Source: Rhizonema sp. PD37 | GTDB lineage: Bacteria > Cyanobacteriota > Cyanobacteriia > Cyanobacteriales > Nostocaceae | DNA length: 34,611 nt | Reading direction: 5' to 3' | Assembly (NCBI GenBank): GCA_029379215.1 | Contig: JAQYWO010000060.1 | Coordinates: 1-34,611, forward strand | Part shown: one piece after another, positions 7,971 to 14,501 of the stretch | How positions within the stretch are numbered: position 1 is the stretch's first letter | Layout of the letters: each line of letters starts with the position of its first letter | Program-made: the position numbers and the translations under genes | Notes under the pieces: model-generated | Seen by the model: the letters and a program-made list of their open reading frames with translations, nothing else | Told to the model about the DNA's origin: nothing | The model's database searches: none

Positions 7971-9649
7971 CTGGATGCACTGCACCGTCGAATTTCATCC
8001 TCGAAAACCCAGCCTTGAGTACCATCCGAAAGTCTAACTTGTGCAAAATCACCTTTAGATTGAATGAATAAGACTTTCTCTCCTAAAGAAAGTTGTTTTA
8101 ATGAACCAACTTCTGTTTGAGGTTCGGGACGTAATTTAGCTAAGTATTTTCCACCTGTAGGAGATACAACACGACACAGTTGCGGTTGTTGTGAGATGAG
8201 ATTCTGTCGGGAATCGTTTCTCCCTAAATTTCCAGTTTTCAAAAAAATTAAACCACCAAGTACACTGACAAAAGCCGCGACACCTACTCCCATCATTGGC
8301 TGAACTTTATTACGTGAGGATGGAGAAGCTCGAAAATATTGCCTCGGTGGAACTGTAGCTGGAATGTTCTGAGGCTTATATATTCTCGATATCCTTGCAG
8401 TTTGAGCTACAGGTTGTTGTGGTTTAATATGAACCAGCGCATATTCCCTCGGAGTGTACCCGGCAGGATATTCCTTGCACGTAATGCTACTTACTTTAAA
8501 ATCCTGTAATCCCAAACGTAAATGGCTTCCAGCAGCAAGTGGTATTTCACCAGCTAAAAGCAATTGTCCATCAATAATTGGAGGATTCTTCTGGCGCAGA
8601 TTTCGTAAATAAAACCTCTGCTTCTCGGAATGAAAAAAGATTTCTATGTGGAGACTGGATATTGTCGGATCTGGTACGACAATATCACACTCTTGGGGAT
8701 CGCGACCAATGCGGATTTTACCAGGATTTTTACTTTGTTGCCTCTCGAGGATTTTGCGGGTTTTTACTTGTCCATTTTCAAGCCATTCTAGAATCAATTC
8801 ATGGAGAATTGTCTTGTCATCGCTCGGACTTACCAATTCTTGTAGTGCCTCTAAAGCCTCAGTTGCCGTTTTGTAGCGATCTTTGAAATGGTAATGTGTC
8901 ATCTGAGTTAAGACAGTAGCTAATTCCGCACTCACTAATGTCATGTGTTGCCACAAGATCTCTCCTGTTTCTGAGTCATCTTGAAGTTCTTGCGGATGCA
9001 CTCCTGTCAATGCTTGAATCCCCATCATTCCCAAAGCATAGATATCACTACTAGGGCGCGGGAAACGTCTAGTTTGTTCGGAAGGCATATAACCTCTAGT
9101 TCCAATGACTAGAGTAATGTTTTGCCTTGCTACCCCAATTGCTGTTTGGCTTCTTAGTTGCTTGATTGCTCCAAAATCAATCAGAACTAATTTCTGATCT
9201 GAGGCACGTCTGATGATATTGTCTGGTTTAATATCCCGATGAATAACTCCTTGGTTATGAACAAATTCTAAAATCTCCAAAATCTCAAGAAGCATTTTAA
9301 TAATCTGATTTTCAGTCCACTTTACCCCTGGTGCTAATTCCTGACTTAAAGGATGCCCATCAATAAAATCTTGCACTAAATAAAATTCTTGGTTTTCTTC
9401 AAAATAAGCCAAGAGCCTGGGGATTTGTTCGTGACTACCCAACTGTTGCAGAGTTTCAGCTTCTTTTTGAAAAAGCTTTCTAGCAGTTTCTAAAATCTCC
9501 GGATCGGTACTAGTCGTTTTGAGATGTTTGAGGACACAGTTAGGGTTTCCTGGAAGATGAATGTCCTCTACAATATATGTTTGCCCAAAGCCTCCTTCAG
9601 CTAAGACTTTAAGGACTTTATAATGTCCTGCTAGTAACTGACCAATCAT
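7967..9649 (-). CDS. Ser/Thr protein kinase with FHA and C-terminal SH3b domain
   Basis: 560 aa. Kinase domain, residues about 9-270: glycine loop LAEGGFGQTY, ATP-anchoring Lys41, catalytic HRDIKPDN (Asp139), DFG at 158-160, and the GTRGYMPSEQ activation segment. FHA domain, about 310-385 (IRIGRDPQECDIVVPDPTIS, then SLHIEI), expected to bind phosphothreonine. A single transmembrane helix at about 452-470 is followed by an SH3b-like domain (about 490-555, with LRPEPQTEVG and a closing GTQGWVFEDE). The topology would place kinase and FHA in the cytoplasm and SH3b in the periplasm, where it could sense peptidoglycan. Signalling partner unknown. No clear Shine-Dalgarno sequence precedes the ATG at 9649. 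Confidence 0.92.
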   Translation of the reverse strand: MIGQLLAGHYKVLKVLAEGGFGQTYIVEDIHLPGNPNCVLKHLKTTSTDPEILETARKLFQKEAETLQQLGSHEQIPRLLAYFEENQEFYLVQDFIDGHPLSQELAPGVKWTENQIIKMLLEILEILEFVHNQGVIHRDIKPDNIIRRASDQKLVLIDFGAIKQLRSQTAIGVARQNITLVIGTRGYMPSEQTRRFPRPSSDIYALGMMGIQALTGVHPQELQDDSETGEILWQHMTLVSAELATVLTQMTHYHFKDRYKTATEALEALQELVSPSDDKTILHELILEWLENGQVKTRKILERQQSKNPGKIRIGRDPQECDIVVPDPTISSLHIEIFFHSEKQRFYLRNLRQKNPPIIDGQLLLAGEIPLAAGSHLRLGLQDFKVSSITCKEYPAGYTPREYALVHIKPQQPVAQTARISRIYKPQNIPATVPPRQYFRASPSSRNKVQPMMGVGVAAFVSVLGGLIFLKTGNLGRNDSRQNLISQQPQLCRVVSPTGGKYLAKLRPEPQTEVGSLKQLSLGEKVLFIQSKGDFAQVRLSDGTQGWVFEDEIRRCSASS

Positions 9650-9698
9650 ATTCTAACGGTAATTAATAAAAAATATTGTCATGTCCTATCTAACTATC

Positions 9699-9792
9699 TA
9701 ATACCCAATTGGCATCGGTAGTCTTGTTTAATGGTTTAAATCTTAGTCTGTCAGGCTTTTCCATCCCAAACCCAAAATTTAAAATTGGTATA
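9699..9792. repeat. Weak inverted repeat with ATACC(C)AATT ends
   Basis: TAATACCCAATT (9699-9710) is mirrored by AAAATTGGTATA (9781-9792) with one extra C. The ends resemble those at 1501-1663 and the IS630 element termini. The match is short, so this is a tentative MITE-like relic. Confidence 0.3.
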
Positions 9793-10454
9793 ACTTTTTT
9801 TGTTTGTTAACATTTTATGGAACATCCAAACGCTTTTCCCAGAAATCAGTAGCTTAAAGTCTCAACTCACATCATCTTTCTTCAGTAGCCAAGAATGAAA
9901 TAATCCCGGTATGTTAATGAATAACAAATCTAGTTAAACAGTGTTGCCAGTTTGGCAGGTTTTACAAATATTTATAAATTTGCGGAATGATAACCTACCT
10001 TATTTATTTAGTCAAATTTACATATGTCTTAATTTTAATTAGATAGCTATCAATACCAGATGAGAATTAAATTTATTAATTAAAGCAAATATTAAATACT
10101 ATTTTAAATTTGACTATTTTCAGTAAAGAAATCTGTAGATTGGAACACATTTATCGTGTAATCTTAAGAAGAAGTCAGCCCAAACATATCCGTTGAGCGT
10201 ACTGTATGAAGTTTTCATTCTATCTGTTTTGTTATTAAGCGATCGCATTTAACGATAATGTTGCAGATATACCATCGAAACCAGAGCCACCCCGAATGAC
10301 GGCTTAGCCTGAACTCGAGTGCGAGGAACGTGTCTTGGCAAGCAAATAAGGCTGAGTTTGAAAAAACTTCACTTAGAAGTTCGTGAAAATTACTAATGCT
10401 CCTTTGAACGGCATAGCAAAGCGCAGCACGCCCTCTTCAAAACCCTTGATAAAA

Positions 10455-10487
10455 GAGAATCGCTGGTGAAAACTCACCATGATTCTC
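10455..10487 (+). repeat. Bulged hairpin upstream of the small-Cys-protein/DUF1636 pair
   Basis: GAGAATC + TGGTGA (10455-10469) pairs with TCACCA + GATTCTC (10474-10487), with a small internal bulge and an AAAC tetraloop. It lies about 110 bases upstream of the ATG at 10599, but also upstream of the only TATAAA I see, so it might be a leader structure from a more distal promoter or a DNA site. Confidence 0.4.
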
Positions 10488-10598
10488 GTACTCATCCCTG
10501 TAAGGGAACACGATTTTAGAAACCTCGTCTTCAATTTGGTATCAATTGCAAGTTGCACTATAAACGAGAGTAAAAGCAATAAACTCAAAACAAAAACG

Positions 10599-10853
10599 AT
10601 GAATTTTTCATTCAGTCAAAAAACACCGAAAGTAAATACAGAACAAACTAAACAAGTGAAGGAATGGATTTATCAAGCTTTGAAAATCGATGAAAGCATT
10701 CCTATTTCTCTAAGCCAATTACAGTGTACTGAACCTGGATGCCCACCTATCGAAACAGTCATTGCAGTGATGAGAAATCCTATTCAGCAGTACAAAGTAC
10801 ATAAGCCGATAGCTGAAATAGAATTTACAGATATTTCCGAACTTAGAATCTAA
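10599..10853 (+). CDS. Small conserved two-Cys protein (C-x4-C-P-P motif), function unknown
   Basis: 84 aa from the ATG at 10599; the frame is open upstream but that stretch has low coding character and no ribosome site. Residues 43-50 read CTEPGCPP, followed by an IETVIAVM amphipathic segment. The spaced Cys pair in a C-x4-C-P-P context suggests a metal- or redox-active site, but I cannot name the family. It ends 24 bases before the DUF1636 start, so the two are probably one operon and may act together. No Shine-Dalgarno sequence is visible, which is common in cyanobacteria. Confidence 0.65.
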   Translation: MNFSFSQKTPKVNTEQTKQVKEWIYQALKIDESIPISLSQLQCTEPGCPPIETVIAVMRNPIQQYKVHKPIAEIEFTDISELRI

Positions 10854-10877
10854 ACTCTAAACTTGATATACTATACT

Positions 10878-11255
10878 ATGGTTAAACACGCTTTATTTGT
10901 CTGTAAATCCTGCAACTTTTCTCTGACTCAACGTGAATACATGGGTGAAAGAGGTGGAGTTCATTTGTTAAAGCAATTATTCAGCTTATATGAACAATGG
11001 TCATTACAATCTGAGTTTATCATTCAGGAAGTAGATTGTTTGAGTGCTTGTAAAAGACCATGTGCCATAGCTTTAGCTGCACCCAATAAAACTTGCTTAA
11101 TGTTTGGTGATTTACCACCACTCTCTAGTGCAGACGCAATACTACAACTTGCTGAAAAATATCACATCAGTAGTAATGGCATTATACCACGACAAGAAAG
11201 ACCAGAAATTTTGCAGAAAGGGATTCTCGCACGAATTCCTCCTCTGCCTGAATGA
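10878..11255 (+). CDS. DUF1636 family Cys-rich (predicted metal-binding) protein
   Basis: 125 aa from the ATG at 10878; the frame extends 15 bases up to a TTG but the ATG reading (MVKHALFVC) fits the family. Cysteines are Cys9-x2-Cys12 near the start and Cys54-x3-Cys58-x3-Cys62 in VDCLSACKRPC, followed by a beta strand. This layout resembles thioredoxin-fold [2Fe-2S] or metal-binding proteins; the family (COG5469) is annotated as a predicted metal-binding protein. It is the second gene of a pair with the small two-Cys protein and converges on the CooC-like ATPase. Confidence 0.82.
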   Translation: MVKHALFVCKSCNFSLTQREYMGERGGVHLLKQLFSLYEQWSLQSEFIIQEVDCLSACKRPCAIALAAPNKTCLMFGDLPPLSSADAILQLAEKYHISSNGIIPRQERPEILQKGILARIPPLPE

Positions 11256-11292
11256 GTAGATAGACAGATATTGGTTATGATGGTAAACCACA

Positions 11293-11327
11293 TTGTAAGG
11301 GCGATCGCCTCCTGAGTGCCCTTACAA
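11293..11327. terminator. Hairpin between convergent DUF1636 and CooC-like genes
   Basis: TTGTAAGGGC (11293-11302) and GCCCTTACAA (11318-11327) form a perfect 10-bp stem. A HIP1 octamer GCGATCGC (11301-11308) straddles the stem and loop. It is placed midway between the two stops and could end transcription both ways. Confidence 0.5.
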
Positions 11328-11404
11328 ATGTATCTCACTCACCAACTACTAACAACTAACTCATACCTATTCGTTGTTCATAGTCAAATCTGAAATATGA
11401 TTAA

Positions 11405-12460
11405 TCAACTTACGGAAACAGCTTCAGACACTATCTTTGCCTTTCCCAAACAGGGTAAGCATGAGGAGTTTCTCAGAAGAGTGCTGGCTAGTTGAAACTG
11501 CTCAAACGGATTGAACCCAGGCTGAATTTGTGCCATAAACTTGCTTCCCGCCCAATCGTTGGCAGTTTCTTCGTGATGGTAAAGCATCCGGGTTAATATC
11601 TGCTCCCAGTTACGTTCCGGAAGCTGGCACAACAAGTCAGTCAAACTATATAAGGCATCAAGTACGGCAAAGCTGGCTTCACGCACATGGGGTGGAATTG
11701 ACAGCAGTAAGCTATCTCGTTGGACGAAAAACGAGTCATGAGGAATGACTGCATCCACAGGTTGTTCCAAATGCTTTTCAATTACTACCACTTCCTCACG
11801 TGAACGAATATCGGTTGCCACCAGCAGCACTTGAATTCCAAACTTTTTGGCATGGTTGAGAAAATCCTCAGCATTGGCAAGCGATTTGCGCTTCGGTTTG
11901 ACGACATAAATGTTGCCGTCGAATAAACTCGGTAAAGGGGAAGCGAAAACATCTTTGCCTGCTGACATATCAACAATTATCGCCTCATTGCTGTCCGACC
12001 AAACGTGTTTGAGAAAAATTTCAATTGCACCTGTTTTGCTGTGAAAGCATTTTTTACGGTAATCGTCTTCAGTAAAATCACCAACTCTCATCAACTCCAC
12101 CCCATCAATGATGGTTACGTAGCGATCGCGCCAAGAGGCTGGATCTTTTAATCTCAGCAAACGCGAACCTTCCCCTGGAGGAGTGGTTTTAATCATCGGC
12201 ACGTCTACAGTAATGTGCGGGTTACTGCCGGCAAAGTAACAGCGTAACCATTCCAAGTCATTGCCGATATCCCGTACTCTTTCACAGTCTCCCTGCTGCA
12301 AGTCCGGTGGTGTTGCTCCAAGTTCCGATGCAAGATGTAAATTATGGTCGCCATCTATGCCCAGAACCCGAAACTCGCAGAAATAATTTAAAAATTGTAG
12401 AAGACAGGCACTAAGAGTTGTCTTTCCGCTTCCTCCCTTACCATAAACAGCTAATTTCAT
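11405..12460 (-). CDS. CooC/ParA-like (SIMIBI class) P-loop ATPase, putative metallocofactor or metal-insertion ATPase
   Basis: 351 aa. It begins with a deviant Walker A, GKGGSGKTT (residues 7-15), having the signature second Lys of the MinD/ParA/NifH/CooC group. This is followed by GIDGDHN (Asp36, Asp38) and a switch-II-like IIVDMSAGKD. CooC-type proteins drive ATP-dependent Ni insertion into CO dehydrogenase; the CxC metal site of CooC is not evident here (only one Cys, in KKCFHS), so the substrate may differ. The C-terminus carries CLPC. The promoter has a Fur/Zur-like box over the -10, pointing to metal control. Its neighbour, DUF1636, is also a predicted metal protein. No gene for CO dehydrogenase or nitrogenase lies in the window. 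Confidence 0.75.
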   Translation of the reverse strand: MKLAVYGKGGSGKTTLSACLLQFLNYFCEFRVLGIDGDHNLHLASELGATPPDLQQGDCERVRDIGNDLEWLRCYFAGSNPHITVDVPMIKTTPPGEGSRLLRLKDPASWRDRYVTIIDGVELMRVGDFTEDDYRKKCFHSKTGAIEIFLKHVWSDSNEAIIVDMSAGKDVFASPLPSLFDGNIYVVKPKRKSLANAEDFLNHAKKFGIQVLLVATDIRSREEVVVIEKHLEQPVDAVIPHDSFFVQRDSLLLSIPPHVREASFAVLDALYSLTDLLCQLPERNWEQILTRMLYHHEETANDWAGSKFMAQIQPGFNPFEQFQLASTLLRNSSCLPCLGKAKIVSEAVSVS

Positions 12461-12499
12461 TCCTCAACACATCTCCTTTCAAAACACTCTCGCTTTACA

Positions 12500-12529
12500 A
12501 ATGATAATCATTCTATAAAGGGGTGACAA
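12500..12529 (-). promoter_or_regulatory. Promoter of the CooC-like gene with overlapping Fur/Zur-type palindrome
   Basis: On the minus strand TTGTCA (12524-12529) is followed by exactly 17 bases and TATCAT (12501-12506). The perfect palindrome AATGATAATCATT (12500-12512) covers this -10 and agrees with the 19-bp Fur consensus at 14 of 19 positions. Cyanobacterial Zur boxes are very similar, so iron or zinc cannot be told apart. The start codon lies 40 bases downstream, preceded by AGGAG and a closer GAGGA. Confidence 0.65.
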
Positions 12530-12662
12530 GAATCTACCTTTTTCAATGCGTGGAGAGTTCAAATGGCGATCGCACTTGCCAACATCGCAAGCCGTATCGC
12601 CCTTCCTCCCCGTTGCTGAAACATTTCAGCAACGGTATCGGGAATGAGGGGGCAATCACACA

Positions 12663-13163
12663 TCAATGGAATAAAGCACTTGTAAATTGCCCTGCCATAA
12701 TAATCATGTCGGTATTTGCTTGGCTAGCACGTGTCAAAGCTTCCAATTGTGCCTGGGCAACGTCTGCCTGTCCTGTGGTTACCACACTGGCACTCAAGCC
12801 CGCAATAATACAACCATTTTGTGCATACACTCCTAACAGCAAGTCAGGGTCAACTCTTGTCAATCCGTTAGTCTGTGCGTAGACATTTTTCGTAACTATT
12901 ATTGCTGGCTGCCCAACATAGAAAATGATAGGAGGATTGTGACAATATGCATTGTAAGGACTGTATAAACCGTATTGACCGCCATATATCCCATGTGAAT
13001 TACGGATACTGTATAAGCCGTTTTGACTGCCATATATCCCGTAAGGGTTGTTGATTGAGTTCAAATCATTTCGCTCACTTGATAGCAGTCCTAAGAACTG
13101 ACCATCAGTAGCCCATAGCTGCCCTATTCCGTTAATAGCAGTCAGGAAATCTAAGATTGACAT
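12663..13163 (-). CDS. Gly/Tyr/Asn-rich repeat protein, cyanobacterial hypothetical
   Basis: 166 aa. A central part (residues about 35-75) holds imperfect repeats of the type N-P/S-x-G-I-Y-G-x-Q-x-G-L-Y-S. It is followed by PPIIFYVGQPAIIVTKN and a C-terminal helical tail rich in Ala, Gln and Thr. I recall similar cyanobacterial hypotheticals with NPYG-x-YGSPYS repeats; their function is unknown to me. There is no convincing signal peptide, although the mostly hydrophobic N-terminus (SILDFLTAINGIGQLW) could associate with a membrane. It lies upstream of the CooC-like gene on the same strand, but 202 bases and a separate promoter lie between. A partial Fur/Zur half-site (TGATAAT, 13218-13224) lies about 55 bases upstream. 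Confidence 0.7.
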   Translation of the reverse strand: MSILDFLTAINGIGQLWATDGQFLGLLSSERNDLNSINNPYGIYGSQNGLYSIRNSHGIYGGQYGLYSPYNAYCHNPPIIFYVGQPAIIVTKNVYAQTNGLTRVDPDLLLGVYAQNGCIIAGLSASVVTTGQADVAQAQLEALTRASQANTDMIIMAGQFTSALFH

Positions 13164-13248
13164 ATTTATTAAAAGTATTTCCTTCAGCTTTACACGTAGT
13201 ATTTTGTTTTACCACGGTGATAATGACGATTCTTGTCAAAGGACAATC

Positions 13249-13296
13249 ACCCATCCCCACGCCTTGCAAGATAAGCCGCAATGCGTGGGGATGGGT
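13249..13296. repeat. 14-bp-arm perfect inverted repeat
   Basis: ACCCATCCCCACGC (13249-13262) is mirrored exactly by GCGTGGGGATGGGT (13283-13296) around a 20-base loop. It lies downstream of the binding-protein gene (minus strand) and upstream of the Gly/Tyr-rich gene. It may be a terminator for the former or a dispersed repeat. No T tract follows on the minus strand. Confidence 0.55.
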
Positions 13297-13377
13297 AGGC
13301 GAATACAAAAGCTCTATAATTCGGAAATGGCAAAAGTTTTCGGAGAGTGGCATTATAGGGATAGGTCAATCATGAGA

Positions 13378-14355
13378 TCACTCAAGGAACGGGCTTAGGA
13401 GAACTCCCCCACGAAACTGGTTGTCATTAAGCTTGCTGTCGAGCTTGAGTGGGGAGCTTTTACCAAGATTGCGATCAAAGATATTGCCGTAGTTGCCAAC
13501 TGCTGCGAGAACGCGACGCTGCCAGTCTTGATCGAGACCTAGCTCAGGTGCCATAATTGGCATTGCCTTAGCGCCACCTGCGTACCATCGCGTTTCCGGT
13601 CTCTGTGCGCTAACGAGCGTGTCCACAGTCCAGGTGACGAGTGCGGACCATTGGGCGTCCTGGGTTCCAGTCGCAGCTATCACCGGGAAGGTTATCAATG
13701 GCTCTGGGAGGATGCGGCTTGACAATTTATTCACCCCTGGGTCGAGGCGGATGTTTGCGAGGGTTGTGATCTCACCAGCAACTCCATGGCAATTTTGCAC
13801 GTTATAAGTGTCGATCATCTCCCCATCTTCAGAAAACGGTCGGCGGTACCAGTTTCTATGGAGCGCACCGAAGTACGCCTCAAGGCTCCGATCAACTGAG
13901 CTGCCGATCATAAAACAAATGGTGTCCTTAGCTAGGTCACCAACGTGATGTGCTGCCAAGGTAGACGCCACCATCACCCCATGGGATTCCAGAAAGACTG
14001 TGGGACCGGGTACCAACTTACCTGCTAGCTTTTGCTCGTTGATTTCAGAACCTGTCAGGAAGAATACGTCGTCCTGGTTATTGCGCACGGCGTCGAAGTC
14101 CTTTGCCGTCTCGTACTCATGATATTCGATTTTTTCCGGCGATTTAAGCACTGCGGTGGCGATCGCACGACATACATCCACATTGAGACCTGTCCAGTGA
14201 CCTTCGTCGTCAGCACTTGCGAGACCCGGTCGCTCGACGCTCCCGCAGCGAACCACACCACGCGTCTTCACGCGTTCGACAACGGAACCCGCTTGAGCGA
14301 CGGAGATTGAGCTACAGACACCGAACAGGGTTAGCAAGACCAACAGCAAGCGCAT
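13378..14355 (-). CDS. Family 3 periplasmic solute-binding protein (polar amino-acid type), orphan
   Basis: 325 aa. Signal peptide MRLLLVLLTLFGVCSSISVA with cleavage after AQA (about residue 22). The opening VVERVKTRGVVRCGS, then GHWTGLNVDVCRAIATAVL, is the standard start of amino-acid-binding SBPs (AapJ/BztA-like), and TFPVIAATGTQDAQWSALVTW fits the late region. These proteins deliver solute to ABC permeases, but no permease or ATPase gene lies nearby. The reading frame is clearly more GC-rich than flanking cyanobacterial genes and reads like a proteobacterial gene. AGGAG lies about 10 bases before the ATG. It is downstream of the phosphoesterase, 146 bases away, with a heptamer repeat between. 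Confidence 0.82.
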   Translation of the reverse strand: MRLLLVLLTLFGVCSSISVAQAGSVVERVKTRGVVRCGSVERPGLASADDEGHWTGLNVDVCRAIATAVLKSPEKIEYHEYETAKDFDAVRNNQDDVFFLTGSEINEQKLAGKLVPGPTVFLESHGVMVASTLAAHHVGDLAKDTICFMIGSSVDRSLEAYFGALHRNWYRRPFSEDGEMIDTYNVQNCHGVAGEITTLANIRLDPGVNKLSSRILPEPLITFPVIAATGTQDAQWSALVTWTVDTLVSAQRPETRWYAGGAKAMPIMAPELGLDQDWQRRVLAAVGNYGNIFDRNLGKSSPLKLDSKLNDNQFRGGVLLSPFLE

Positions 14356-14426
14356 AAATTTTATTCTCCTAAGAAAATGTCGAACATTGAACTATCGGTT
14401 ACTTTGTTTGTTAATGGTTGATTGCA

Positions 14427-14454
14427 ATTAACAATTAACCATTAACTATTAACA
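14427..14454. repeat. Heptanucleotide tandem repeat, (ATTAACN)x4 (STRR-type)
   Basis: Four consecutive ATTAAC hexamers, each followed by one variable base, span 14427-14454, with degenerate copies toward 14410. Short tandemly repeated heptamers are a known feature of heterocystous cyanobacterial genomes. It lies between the phosphoesterase stop and the binding-protein start. Confidence 0.65.
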
Positions 14455-14501
14455 ATATTAAAACGATGGATGGGGCGCACCCCATCCGTCCTTCTAACTT
14501 T

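Larger units (their letters stand above)
9650..10598. other. Long AT-rich intergenic region between divergent genes
   Basis: About 950 bases with no supported gene. It holds a weak inverted repeat (9699-9792), a very AT-rich tract (about 9990-10140), a HIP1 octamer near 10240 and a bulged hairpin (10455-10487). A short minus-strand frame at 10373-10588 has no ribosome site and no family resemblance. A possible TATAAA at 10559-10564 lies 34 bases before the start of the small Cys protein. I found no cobalamin or other known riboswitch signature. Confidence 0.45.

Noticed and set aside
10373..10588. 71-aa minus-strand frame upstream of the small Cys protein
   Set aside because: Low-complexity Leu/Ser/Phe-rich product overlapping a hairpin and the probable promoter.
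10190..10600. Possible cobalamin riboswitch before the DUF1636 pair
   Set aside because: DUF1636 genes can lie near cobalamin genes, so I looked for the B12-box and core motifs on both strands and found none.
12523..12882. 119-aa plus-strand frame overlapping the Gly/Tyr-rich gene
   Set aside because: It is the shadow of the minus-strand gene and starts inside the CooC-like promoter.
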